Of a DNA stretch of 64,000 nt, positions 8,978 through 17,196 are shown piece after piece; the stretch's first letter is position 1; the number at the start of each line of letters is the position of its first letter. Made by a program: the position numbers and the translations under genes. Source of the DNA: Ga0077555 sp963741565 (lineage in GTDB: Bacteria > Pseudomonadota > Alphaproteobacteria > Rhizobiales > Hyphomicrobiaceae); assembly GCA_963741565.1 (NCBI GenBank), contig CAVUIK010000017.1, positions 310,001-374,000 of the forward strand, in the 5' to 3' direction. A model generated the notes under the pieces. That model made no database searches and was not told the DNA's origin. It saw only the letters and a list, made by a program, of their open reading frames with translations.

Positions 8978-9517
8978 ATGCCGGAGAGAACGGCAGTCCC
9001 GTCCCGCAGTCAATTGTCGGATGTTGTCATGGCAATTTCAGGAAGGCCGTCGCCGCTCGAGGATGGCCGCCTATCGGACCGTGCACGCGACATCGCCCGA
9101 GGCGCTGCTCGCCTCGCACTGTCATTGAGCTGGCGGTGCTTGCCGGAGGTGGCGCTCGCGAACGGGCGGCGGGCGGACCTCGTCGCCATCGACGCGAGTG
9201 GCACCATCCTGATCATCGAGATCAAATCCAGCATCGCCGACTTCCGCGCCGACGCCAAATGGCCGGACTATCGCGCATTCTGCGATCAACTGCTGTTTGC
9301 GGTGGCGCCCGATTTCCCGCGCGAGATCCTGCCTGAGGAAACGGGGCTGATTGTTGCCGATCGCTACGGAGGCGAGCTGGTGCGCCCGGCGCCGGAACAT
9401 CGTCTGGCGCCAGCACGGCGCAAGGCTTTCACCCTGCGCCTTGCCCGACTTGGCGCCGGCCGTTTGATGGCAGTCTCTGATCCCGAAATGTCGCTCGAGT
9501 CATTGACGCGCGAGTGA
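8978..9517 (+). CDS. MmcB family DNA repair protein
   Basis: About 179 residues. The core has a PD-(D/E)xK nuclease-like signature: Glu57, RRADLVAID with Asp67, then IIEIKSS with Glu81 and Lys83. This arrangement and the KWPDYRAFCDQLLFAV segment match the MmcB family of alphaproteobacteria, linked in Caulobacter to mitomycin C resistance. It is likely a DNA-processing enzyme of the SOS/repair response. The ATG at 8978 is used; a GTG at 8969 is an alternative. Convergent with the response regulator gene, 16 bp apart. Confidence 0.85.
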   Translation: MPERTAVPSRSQLSDVVMAISGRPSPLEDGRLSDRARDIARGAARLALSLSWRCLPEVALANGRRADLVAIDASGTILIIEIKSSIADFRADAKWPDYRAFCDQLLFAVAPDFPREILPEETGLIVADRYGGELVRPAPEHRLAPARRKAFTLRLARLGAGRLMAVSDPEMSLESLTRE

Positions 9518-9533
9518 GGCCGGCAGAACGCAC

Positions 9534-10109
9534 CTATTTCGGCGCGCGCTTTGCCAGGATTCGCTGCAACGTTCGACGATGCATATTGAGCCGCCGCGCT
9601 GTTTCCGAGACGTTGCGGTTGCACAACTCATACACCCGCTGGATGTGCTCCCATCGGACCCGGTCGGCCGACATGGGATTCTCCGGCGGCTGCGCCTTCT
9701 CGTCTGCCGGTGCCAGCAGAGCGTCAGTCACCTCGTCGGCGTCAGCCGGCTTCGCCAGATAGTCGACAGCACCAAGTTTGACCGCCGAGACGGCCGTCGC
9801 GAAGTTGCCATACCCGGTGAGCACGATCGCTCGCGCTTCGGGTCGCAGCTTCGTCAATTCGGCAATCACGTCGAGGCCATTGCCGTCTTCGAGGCGCATG
9901 TCGACCACGGCAAAGGCCGGCGGCTTCTGGCGCATCAGCTCCAGGCCCTCGGCGATGGAGCTGCCCATGCGCACCTCGAAGCCGCGTTGCTCCATGGCAC
10001 GCCCGAGACGCAGCAAAAAGGCCTTGTCGTCGTCCACGAGGACGAGCGAGCGGTCCGCCGGCAATTCGTCCTGGCGGAATGAGAGGTCTTCAGTTTCTTT
10101 CTTGTCCAT
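9534..10109 (-). CDS. regA: ActR/PrrA/RegA family redox response regulator
   Basis: A 191-residue two-domain regulator. The receiver domain has the acidic triad (VDDDK), phospho-acceptor Asp70 (AVVDMRLEDG) and the conserved Lys in YLAKPAD. The C-terminal FIS-like helix-turn-helix NVSETARRLNMHRRTLQRIL is nearly diagnostic for RegA/ActR/PrrA, which control redox-responsive genes for CO2 and N2 fixation, respiration and photosynthesis. The partner sensor kinase (RegB/ActS/PrrB) is not adjacent within this window. The gene is upstream of, and divergent from, the DUF465 peptide. Confidence 0.92.
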   Translation of the reverse strand: MDKKETEDLSFRQDELPADRSLVLVDDDKAFLLRLGRAMEQRGFEVRMGSSIAEGLELMRQKPPAFAVVDMRLEDGNGLDVIAELTKLRPEARAIVLTGYGNFATAVSAVKLGAVDYLAKPADADEVTDALLAPADEKAQPPENPMSADRVRWEHIQRVYELCNRNVSETARRLNMHRRTLQRILAKRAPK

Positions 10110-10175
10110 ATGTCAATTATAGCCGTCGCGCGGCGAACGCCAAGCCGGAACCGTGGCTTCGTCAAGGATTTGGTA

Positions 10176-10257
10176 GACTGACCGGCGCAATTCAGAGCTT
10201 CCACTCAAAGAAATTGTTCACTCTGACCTGCGGAAGATTGGACAGCGCCGGTCAGTC
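10176..10257. repeat. Perfect 13-bp inverted repeat around 56 bp, between regA and the DUF465 gene
   Basis: GACTGACCGGCGC at 10176-10188 is matched exactly by its reverse complement at 10245-10257. The 56-bp interior is AT-richer than its surroundings. It could be a very small non-autonomous element with terminal inverted repeats or a two-part regulatory palindrome for the divergent genes. No flanking target duplication is obvious. Confidence 0.5.
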
Positions 10258-10296
10258 ATGGCAAGCTTTTACCGTCGATAACGCATAGAGGAGAGC

Positions 10297-10476
10297 ATGA
10301 TGTCGCTTGCAGCACATCTCGCAGAGCTTTCCGAGAAGCATCGGCTTCTCGAGCGTCGGATCGAGCAGGAGGCGTTGAGACCCGCGTCCTCAGATCACGA
10401 GATAACCCGTCTCAAGCTGGAAAAACTTCGCTTAAAAGAAACGATTGCTAAGCTGGAATCGAAGACCCGCCACTAG
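10297..10476 (+). CDS. DUF465 (YdcH-family) small protein
   Basis: A 59-residue highly charged helical peptide. HLAELSEKHRLLERRIEQEA, then SDHEITRLKLEKLRLKETI, is the DUF465 pattern: two antiparallel helices, mostly polar. A strong ribosome binding site (GAGGAGAGC) precedes tandem ATG codons at 10297 and 10300. Family members are abundant in alphaproteobacteria; their function is unknown. A hairpin 63 bp downstream may end the transcript. Confidence 0.85.
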   Translation: MMSLAAHLAELSEKHRLLERRIEQEALRPASSDHEITRLKLEKLRLKETIAKLESKTRH

Positions 10477-10538
10477 AGGTGGCGCCCCACCTGTCGGCTG
10501 CCTGCTGCGGCGCGTTTTCATAACTGACCGAATTACAA

Positions 10539-10569
10539 TGTCAGCCGCGCTTCAAAAGTGCGGCTGACA
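10539..10569. terminator. Stem-loop between the DUF465 gene and wecG-like gene
   Basis: TGTCAGCCGC (10539-10548) pairs perfectly with GCGGCTGACA (10560-10569) around an 11-nt loop. It sits between two convergent genes, so it may act in both directions. There is no clear T tract, so intrinsic termination is uncertain. Confidence 0.5.
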
Positions 10570-10601
10570 CTAGTTGTCCGCAGATCCCATTGCGGCGCAG
10601 G

Positions 10602-11402
10602 TTAGCCGTTGGCTGTACGGCCCATGGCGCGGGCGACCATCAGGTTGGCAAAGAGCATGGCGCACCGAGCGTAGCGCATGCCCAGGCGCCGCGGGCTGGT
10701 CGCCAGGCGCCAGACCCATTCCAGACCATTATTGCGCAGAATGGCCGGTGCGCGCGTCTGTTCGCCAGTCACGAAATCCAGCGCTGCGCCAATGCACAAG
10801 AAGCTCAGGTGTGGATGACGCGCCAGCGCCTGCTCTGCGAAAATCTCCTGTTTGGGCGAGCCGAGGCCGAGCAAAACGAGCCCGGCTCCGGATTGGGCCA
10901 TCCGATCTGCTGCCGCATGGGCCTCCGGCGACCGAGGGTCGTAACCGAACGGTGGCGCTTCGATCCCGCGGATTTCGAGGCCGGGGCACTCGGCGCGCAG
11001 CCTATCAGCGCCGGCCTCTAGCACATCCTCTCGCGTTCCGAACATAAAGACCGGAATACCGCGACGGGCGGCCTGGCGGCACATCGGGATCATCAAGTCG
11101 GGCCCGGGAGACCGCTCAACGTCGGCGCCTTGCCAACGGGCCAGCGCCGCAACTGGCGCGCCATCGGCCATGATTTGGGTTCGCGGATTGCGGTAGACGC
11201 TCCGCAGACCCTCGTCCGTGCGCAGCTTCACGAGATGGTCGAGGTTCATGCAGGCAAGGATGAAGCCGTTGCGCTTTTCTAGGTCCGATCCGAGCCGCTC
11301 TAGCGCATGCTTCGGAGACGCCAGCGTAATCGGCCAGCCATCGATGGTTGCAACCGCCACACCACGATCAGAGGCAGCTATTCCAGCTGAAGAGTTTTGC
11401 AT
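10602..11402 (-). CDS. WecG/TagA/CpsF family glycosyltransferase
   Basis: A 266-residue protein. It carries the family core: NLDHLVKLRTDEG, IMADGAPVAALARW, SPGPDLMIPM, VFMFGTREDV, and LVLLGLGSPKQEIFAEQ, the last being the typical GLGxPKQE motif. These enzymes transfer a sugar such as ManNAcA or glucuronic acid onto a lipid-linked intermediate at the cytoplasmic face of the membrane during polysaccharide assembly. Together with the glycosylphosphotransferase (18061) and GDP-fucose synthase (19790) it points to exopolysaccharide synthesis, although it is isolated from them by about 7 kb. Confidence 0.9.
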   Translation of the reverse strand: MQNSSAGIAASDRGVAVATIDGWPITLASPKHALERLGSDLEKRNGFILACMNLDHLVKLRTDEGLRSVYRNPRTQIMADGAPVAALARWQGADVERSPGPDLMIPMCRQAARRGIPVFMFGTREDVLEAGADRLRAECPGLEIRGIEAPPFGYDPRSPEAHAAADRMAQSGAGLVLLGLGSPKQEIFAEQALARHPHLSFLCIGAALDFVTGEQTRAPAILRNNGLEWVWRLATSPRRLGMRYARCAMLFANLMVARAMGRTANG

Positions 11403-11467
11403 AACGCCACGCCACTGTTACGATTTTTGCACTGCAGCAAACGGGCACACACGTAAACCGGATTTTA

Positions 11468-11526
11468 ACGGATGCCAAGACACATTTTAATGAATGCTTT
11501 ACGGATGATCCGTTATCCCCACGGAT
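11468..11526. promoter_or_regulatory. Cluster of ACGGAT sites in a divergent intergenic region
   Basis: The hexamer ACGGAT occurs at 11468, 11501 and 11521, and inverted (ATCCGT) at 11508. The 11501-11513 pair forms a perfect palindrome with a one-base centre. The cluster lies between the wecG-like gene (minus) and the CoA transferase (plus), in the only AT-rich part of that gap. A transcription factor binding role is a guess. Confidence 0.3.
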
Positions 11527-11676
11527 CCCATAACTTGCGCAGGCAACCCGAAGGAAGTGGGTCCGCGGACGCCCATTCGAGGCCCACCGCGATGGGGCGG
11601 CCGATAAGCACTTCAAGTTCCCGAGCAGATGGGGCAGGTTGGCCCGCCCAATTCCCTCAGCCTGAGGCTGCCGCTG

Positions 11677-12879
11677 ATGTCCAATGCTCCGCTTGCCGGT
11701 CTCAAGGTTCTCGAGTTCAGCCACGCCGTGATGGGCCCGACCGCCGGCCTGGTTTTTGCCGACCTCGGCGCTGACGTCATCAAGGTCGAGCCGGCGCCCC
11801 GTGGCGATCCCACCCGCTACCTCGGCGGCTTCGCGGCCGGTTTTTTTGCCGCCTTTAACCGCAACAAGCGTAGTTTAGCTCTCGATCTCAAGACGCCGGA
11901 AGGCCGAGATGCCCTGCACCGGCTCGCAGCCACGGCAGATGTCGTCCTCGAAAACTACGGTCCCGGGACCATGGATCGCCTCGGCTGCGGCTACGAGGCG
12001 CTCGCCAAGATCAATTCGCGGCTCGTCTATCTCGCGTTGAAGGGCTATCTCGCGGGGCCTTACGAGCACCGCCCGGCCCTCGACGAGGTGGTCCAGTTCC
12101 AGGCTGGCCTCGCCTACATGACGGGCCCGCCGGGCTCGCCGTTGCGCGCCGGCGCCTCGATCATCGATATCCTCGGCGCCGTCTTCGGCGTCGTCGCGGC
12201 GCAGGCGGCATTGCGCGAGCGCGATGCGTCGGGGAAGGGCCAACGCGTCTCGAGCGCGCTCTTCGAAAGCGCCGTCTTCCTGATGAGCACGGCTCTCGCC
12301 GGCATCGCCATCACCGGCGAGGATATGCCGCCGATGCCCGCACGGCGCGGCGCCTGGGGCATCTACGATGTGTTCTCGGCCGACGGCGGCGATCTCTTCA
12401 TCGGCGTAACTAGCGATCAGCAATGGACCCGATTCGTCGAGCAGTTCGGCTTGCAAGCGCTCGCGGCCGATCCGCGCCTCGCCGACAACGTCCGGCGGGT
12501 TAAGGAACGGTCGTGGCTCATCCCGGAGCTGCGCGAGGTGATCGCCAAGCTGCCGAAGGACGATGTCGCCCGGCGCTGCGAACGCGCCAATGTGTCATGG
12601 GCGCCGGTCGGCAAGCCACGGGACTTGTTCGAGGATGCGCATCTGCTGGCGACCCGCGGCTTAATCGACGTTGCGATCGCGAGCGCAGGCGGCGGTGCCG
12701 GCAAGATGGCGGGCCTGCCAGCCATGCCGTTCGAGCTTGGCGCCCAGCGCGAGCGGCTCGGCCTGCGCTTGCAGCCGCCGCGCGTCGGAGAGCACAATGT
12801 CGAGGTCCTGGCGGCCGCCGGACTGTCGGCCGCGGAAATCACACGGCTTCGCGAACGCAATGTCATCGTCGCCTTATAG
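11677..12879 (+). CDS. CaiB/BaiF family III CoA transferase
   Basis: About 400 residues. It begins LAGLKVLEFSHAVMGPTAG and carries LADLGADVIKVE-type sequence (VFADLGADVIKVEPAPRGD), NRNKRSLALDLKTPEG, VVLENYGPGTMDRLG and GASIIDILGAVFG, whose Asp occupies the position of the covalent catalytic aspartate. These enzymes move CoA between carboxylic acids in the cytoplasm. The ATG at 11677 fits the family start; an upstream ATG at 11629 would add 16 residues that do not look conserved. A secreted protein gene follows 27 bp downstream. Confidence 0.92.
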   Translation: MSNAPLAGLKVLEFSHAVMGPTAGLVFADLGADVIKVEPAPRGDPTRYLGGFAAGFFAAFNRNKRSLALDLKTPEGRDALHRLAATADVVLENYGPGTMDRLGCGYEALAKINSRLVYLALKGYLAGPYEHRPALDEVVQFQAGLAYMTGPPGSPLRAGASIIDILGAVFGVVAAQAALRERDASGKGQRVSSALFESAVFLMSTALAGIAITGEDMPPMPARRGAWGIYDVFSADGGDLFIGVTSDQQWTRFVEQFGLQALAADPRLADNVRRVKERSWLIPELREVIAKLPKDDVARRCERANVSWAPVGKPRDLFEDAHLLATRGLIDVAIASAGGGAGKMAGLPAMPFELGAQRERLGLRLQPPRVGEHNVEVLAAAGLSAAEITRLRERNVIVAL

Positions 12880-12906
12880 TCGGCAACAATCCCCGGGATC
12901 CTCTGA

Positions 12907-13920
12907 ATGATCGCGTCTCGCCCTTGCCTGCTGCAGCTGCTGGTCAGCCTTGCTCTTGTCGCAGGCCTTGCGCCGGCCCTGGCGGCGTCACTCGGCGGGC
13001 AAGCCGTCGAGGTAACGAGCGCTTCCGAGCCTGTGTTGTGCGCCGAGAAGGACAACGTCACGATCAACATCTCAGGCCGCGAGATCAAGAGCTTCCGGAT
13101 CGAGGCTGTACATCCGGCCTACATCACCAGTCTGCAGCGCGACAGCTTCGAAGCCGATTGGACCGCCTGCGACATGACCGGCGATCCCGCGCACAAGGCC
13201 GAGGTGGCCGCCCCGACGCGCCGTACGATCTATGAGGAGCCCGACATCTGGCTTGTCGGGTGGACGATGCCGACGTTCTGGCGCCCGTCGACCGCGACTG
13301 TGCGGATCGGCGACCGCGTCGAGACGGGACTGCACCTCGTGCAGGTTTGGATGATCCGTCCGATGGGCGGCGAGGAGGTGCTCGTCTTCTACCCGCAGGA
13401 CGGCTATTGGCGCCTGCGGCCGCTGGCCCCCGCGGGCATGGCCCCGACAGCATTCGGCTCGTCGTTCCTTGTCGGACCGGTTGAGATCGACGGCCGACCG
13501 ATCGTGCGCTTCAAGGAGATCGTGTTCGATGCGAAGTCGCGGACTTTCACGCTCGCCTTCGAGCGCGGCGGCACCGCCACCCTGAAGCTCGCAAAGGTCG
13601 ACCAAAGCCGCATCTCCCTCGACGTTGTGTTCGATCAGCCGATCAACGGCCGGCCATTCACGGCCCTGCGCTCGATGTACATCACCGACTTCAACAATGA
13701 CGTGGCGCGAGTGGCCGTCCGAGAGAAAGGCGCCAAGGGTTGGCGGGAAGAGCCCATCATGGGGTTCAAGAAGGCGACCGCCACCGACATCTGGGCAGGG
13801 CGCACCGCGATTTCGAGGCACAACACGTCATCGCCCGACATCGTCTTTTCCCAGTTTTCCGATGGCCGCGAGGCGGCCAAGGACACCAAGGCCAGCGCGC
13901 CTCCCGCACCCACCAAGTAG
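12907..13920 (+). CDS. Secreted protein of unknown function
   Basis: A 337-residue protein with a clear signal peptide (hydrophobic LLQLLVSLALVAGLAPALA, cleavage near residue 26). The mature part is beta-rich with tryptophans (DIWLVGWTMPTFWRP) and few motifs; two cysteines occur early (VLCAEKD and WTACDMTG). I do not recognise the family. It lies 27 bp after the CoA transferase on the same strand and is convergent with an MFS gene. It probably works in the periplasm. Confidence 0.6.
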   Translation: MIASRPCLLQLLVSLALVAGLAPALAASLGGQAVEVTSASEPVLCAEKDNVTINISGREIKSFRIEAVHPAYITSLQRDSFEADWTACDMTGDPAHKAEVAAPTRRTIYEEPDIWLVGWTMPTFWRPSTATVRIGDRVETGLHLVQVWMIRPMGGEEVLVFYPQDGYWRLRPLAPAGMAPTAFGSSFLVGPVEIDGRPIVRFKEIVFDAKSRTFTLAFERGGTATLKLAKVDQSRISLDVVFDQPINGRPFTALRSMYITDFNNDVARVAVREKGAKGWREEPIMGFKKATATDIWAGRTAISRHNTSSPDIVFSQFSDGREAAKDTKASAPPAPTK

Positions 13921-13944
13921 CTGGTAGCTTGCGACCGGGCAGGC

Positions 13945-15165
13945 TCACGCCATCGCCTCGATGCGCCGGTTGGCGCGCCGGGACGCGAGAACAATCCCTG
14001 TGAGGATGGCGAAATTGATCAGGTTAGCCGTGAGACCCGTAGCGAAGGCCGGCAAATAGGAGCCGGAATAATCGTAGATCACGCCCGCACTCCAGCCACC
14101 GGCTGCCATGCCGGATGTGCCAGTCAGAAGCAGCGCTGGCATTCTCCAACTCGCCTGACTGGCGGGAAAGAACTGGCGCGCCGCCAGGATGTAGGCCGGG
14201 ATGAGCCCGCTGAAGCCAAGTCCGAATGCCGCCGAGACGACAAACAGGCCCATCTCGTCCTGCGTCGCCAGGAACCCGGAAACCGCCCACGCCTGTGCAC
14301 CTGAGCAGATCAGCAGCGTCATCAGGCTACCGATCCGGTCCGACAGCCAGCCCCAGAACTGGCGGCTGAGAAACGCCAGGGACAGCAGAACCGACAGCAT
14401 CACTGCGCCGGTCGAGGCCGCAAAACCAAGGTCGCCGCAAAAGGCAATGAGATGCGCAGACGGCATCGCCATCGGGATGCAGCACAGGAACGACGCGAGA
14501 CACAGCAGCGCGAATGCGAGGTTCGGTGGCATCCCCAGCATGCGACCGGGATCGGCCTTCGCACTGCCGACGGCAACTTCGGGTGGCTTGGGCGGCTGCT
14601 TCAGAAACACCAGCGCCAACGGCACGACAAGCACAGCGACCAGCACGCCAAAGCCGATCATGGTCTGCCGCCAACCATAGTCTGCGAGCGCCCGTTCAAA
14701 CAACGGTGGCCAGAAGGCGCCAGCCGCATACTGGCCACTCGCAATCAGCGCCAAAGCTGTCCCGCGGCGGCGATCGAACCATCGAGTCACATACACATAG
14801 AGCGGCGCATTGATCGCGCCATTGCCGAAAAGTCCGATCAGCAAACCGTGGCCTAGGTAAAGTTGCCACGCTTGGCCAAACGAAGAGATGGCGAGGCCAA
14901 GTGCGATCATGACCGCACCGATCGTCACGGTCCAACGCACCCCGATCCGCTCGGCAACCCACCCCATCAGCAGCCCGCCGACCCCGGTTCCCAACCAAGC
15001 CAGGGCATTGGCTCCGGATGGCACCGAGCGTTGACCGCCCAACTCGGCTGCGATCGGCTTCAGGGCAACGGTGACGACATAGGGTGAGCCGAACGAGACC
15101 GACAGGATCGTCAGGACGGCCATCGAGATGAGCCATGCCTCTCTGCTGTCGACACCGCGGCTCAT
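13945..15165 (-). CDS. MFS transporter
   Basis: A 406-residue, 12-helix major facilitator. The loop between helices 2 and 3 has GWVAERIGVRWT (motif A-like), and FFPASQASWRMPA with GLIPAYILAARQF lies in the C-terminal half. It resembles the oxalate/formate antiporter and monocarboxylate-type MFS group; the substrate is not determinable. The ATG at 15165 has a strong AGGGGG ribosome binding site and starts just before the first helix, so the much longer open frame upstream is not used. Confidence 0.85.
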   Translation of the reverse strand: MSRGVDSREAWLISMAVLTILSVSFGSPYVVTVALKPIAAELGGQRSVPSGANALAWLGTGVGGLLMGWVAERIGVRWTVTIGAVMIALGLAISSFGQAWQLYLGHGLLIGLFGNGAINAPLYVYVTRWFDRRRGTALALIASGQYAAGAFWPPLFERALADYGWRQTMIGFGVLVAVLVVPLALVFLKQPPKPPEVAVGSAKADPGRMLGMPPNLAFALLCLASFLCCIPMAMPSAHLIAFCGDLGFAASTGAVMLSVLLSLAFLSRQFWGWLSDRIGSLMTLLICSGAQAWAVSGFLATQDEMGLFVVSAAFGLGFSGLIPAYILAARQFFPASQASWRMPALLLTGTSGMAAGGWSAGVIYDYSGSYLPAFATGLTANLINFAILTGIVLASRRANRRIEAMA

Positions 15166-15358
15166 CTGGTCCCCCTGGAAGCGAGAGCCACTATGTCGAT
15201 CGAGGCCCGAGCCAGCAAGCGATGCCATAGGCTTGCGGCGGCAAGGTGGTGGATACGGGGCAGGCAGTCTAATTCGGCCAAGAGTTGTGAACGCTTTCCG
15301 CAATCTTCGTCTATCGCACCAGCGGTCGGCCGGCTTATGGTCCCCCGGCCAATCACTT

Positions 15359-15393
15359 GACCCGGGTGCGCTGCCAGCGCGGCCACCCGGGTC
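15359..15393 (+). other. Stem-loop in the leader of the crotonase gene
   Basis: GACCCGGGTG (15359-15368) pairs with CACCCGGGTC (15384-15393), and inside the loop CGCTG pairs with CAGCG. The hairpin ends 19 bp before the ATG at 15413. It could attenuate or stabilise the mRNA; no known riboswitch matches by eye. Confidence 0.4.
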
Positions 15394-15412
15394 CTTGCAC
15401 CGGAGACCGATC

Positions 15413-16225
15413 ATGACAGCTGCCGCGCCCGAACTCACGACCGAAGAAAAACTGCTCTTTCGCCGCGAGGGCGGCATCGCCCACCTCATCTTTAACAACC
15501 CCAAAAAGATGAACGCCGTCTCCCTGGACATGTGGGAGCGCATGATCGGACTGCTCGAGGACCATGCCAAGGACCCCGACCTGCGCGTCCTCGTCGTCTC
15601 TGGTGCGGGTGGCAAGGCCTTTGTCTCCGGCGCTGACATCTCGAAGTTCGAGCAGACTCGCTCGACGCCCGAGTCGGTCGCCAAGTACGGCAACACTTCC
15701 ATCAAGGCATACGAGACGCTGTACAATTTCCCAAAACCCACCATCGCCAAGATCCAGGGCTACTGCATCGGGGGCGGCGCCAACCTCGCCGTTTGCTGTG
15801 ATGTGCGCGTGTCGACGGACACCGCCAAGTTCGGCATTCCCGCTGCAAGGCTCGCCCTCGGGTATGGCTTTCCCGGCGTCAACCGCCTCGCCGAAATCGT
15901 CGGCGTCTCCCGCGCCATGGAAATGTTCTACACAGCCCGCCAATACTCAGCCCGCGAGGCGCTCGACATGGGGCTGATCAACTCCATGGTGCCCGAGGCC
16001 GAACTCGATGCGACCGTCGATACCATGACCGGTCAGATCTCCGAGAACGCACCGCTGACCATTGCCACCATCAAGGCCGTCGCCCGTGAGATCGGCCGCC
16101 CTGCCGCCCAGCGTGACCACGCCAAGCTCGATCGCATGGTACAGGCCTGCTTCGACAGCGAGGACTACGTCGAGGGCCGCCGCGCTTTCATGGAAAAGCG
16201 CAAGCCGCAATTCAAGGGCCGTTGA
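15413..16225 (+). CDS. Enoyl-CoA hydratase/isomerase family protein (crotonase)
   Basis: A 270-residue crotonase-fold protein. The oxyanion-hole regions are SGADISKFEQ and IQGYCIGGGANLAVCCDVR. In the catalytic region FGIPAARLALGYGFPG, the position that holds Glu144 in rat hydratase appears to be Ala, while the Glu equivalent to Glu164 is kept in RAMEMFYTAR. This suggests a reaction other than simple hydration, or reduced activity. ATG at 15413 is chosen over longer frames. The substrate is probably an acyl-CoA; the pathway is unknown. Confidence 0.88.
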   Translation: MTAAAPELTTEEKLLFRREGGIAHLIFNNPKKMNAVSLDMWERMIGLLEDHAKDPDLRVLVVSGAGGKAFVSGADISKFEQTRSTPESVAKYGNTSIKAYETLYNFPKPTIAKIQGYCIGGGANLAVCCDVRVSTDTAKFGIPAARLALGYGFPGVNRLAEIVGVSRAMEMFYTARQYSAREALDMGLINSMVPEAELDATVDTMTGQISENAPLTIATIKAVAREIGRPAAQRDHAKLDRMVQACFDSEDYVEGRRAFMEKRKPQFKGR

Positions 16226-16320
16226 GACCGTTCCCTGGGAATGCCACACTCGTGTCGCATGTATCGATGCCTCGGCGACACGGGGCGGGGCTGCACTGGC
16301 AGCAAGGGGTTGAGAGGACG

Positions 16321-17196
16321 ATGCGCAATACTATTGCCATCATGAATACCAAGGGCGGCGTGGGCAAATCCACGATTGTCCTGGCGGTGGCCGAGACATT
16401 GGCAACCTTCCACGGCAAGAACGTATTGGTGATCGACTCGGACGCACAGGCGAGCATCAGCGCGATGCTGATGTCCACCAAGAGCTTGCGCAAGATCCAA
16501 GGCGAAGGGCGCACGCTGGTCGACTATCTCGTTGCGACGGTCCTGCGTAACACCACGGTCGAATGGACTGATTTCGTCGTGGGCGGCGTCTCCGATGTCG
16601 ATGACGCCAAAACCGTCTATCTGATGCCATCGGATATGCAGCTGACGCTGTTCGAACGGGAAGTCTCCAAGGAAGCCCTGCACGCCCGGCTGCGGGCGAC
16701 GATCGGTGGCCTCCTGAGCCGGGCGCGGATCGTGTTCGACGTTGTGTTGATCGACTGCCCGCCAGGGCTGTCCGTGCTCACGGAATGTTGGCTGCGAGAG
16801 GCCGACTTCCACATGTCGCCGACCAAGCCGGACTACATTTCCGTCTGCGGCCTCGACGTCTTCCGCCGCTTCCGCGACCTCAATCCCGAGATGGGCTTCG
16901 CCGAGAATCTCGGCGTCCTCATCAACATGAAGGACCAGCATTCGGCCGAAGATGCGGAATACGAGCGCTGGCTGAAAGAGAATGCCGACAACCACTGCTT
17001 CAAACGTGTCATCCCGAGGCTCAATTCGCTCCAGCACGCGGCCCGCTACCAGAATGAGGAGCGGTCGTTTGCGGCAAAATATCCCGGCGAAGTCGGCGCC
17101 GCGGTCCGTGATCTCGTTGGCGAGATTCTACAACGCTTGCAAAAGGCGGATAGCAGCGGCACGCAGGCGCCGTCCGAGCACGCCAAAGCCTCATGA
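16321..17196 (+). CDS. ParA family ATPase (orphan)
   Basis: A 291-residue deviant Walker A ATPase. KGGVGKST lies at 11-18, VLVIDSDAQAS follows strand 2, and VVLIDCPPG is the Walker B region. Such proteins position DNA or large complexes by ATP-dependent patterning on the nucleoid. No parB gene or visible parS-like repeat lies nearby, so it is unlikely to be the chromosomal partition ATPase. The start follows the P-loop distance of the family. Its 3' end overlaps the convergent gene at 17191 by six bases. Confidence 0.85.
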   Translation: MRNTIAIMNTKGGVGKSTIVLAVAETLATFHGKNVLVIDSDAQASISAMLMSTKSLRKIQGEGRTLVDYLVATVLRNTTVEWTDFVVGGVSDVDDAKTVYLMPSDMQLTLFEREVSKEALHARLRATIGGLLSRARIVFDVVLIDCPPGLSVLTECWLREADFHMSPTKPDYISVCGLDVFRRFRDLNPEMGFAENLGVLINMKDQHSAEDAEYERWLKENADNHCFKRVIPRLNSLQHAARYQNEERSFAAKYPGEVGAAVRDLVGEILQRLQKADSSGTQAPSEHAKAS

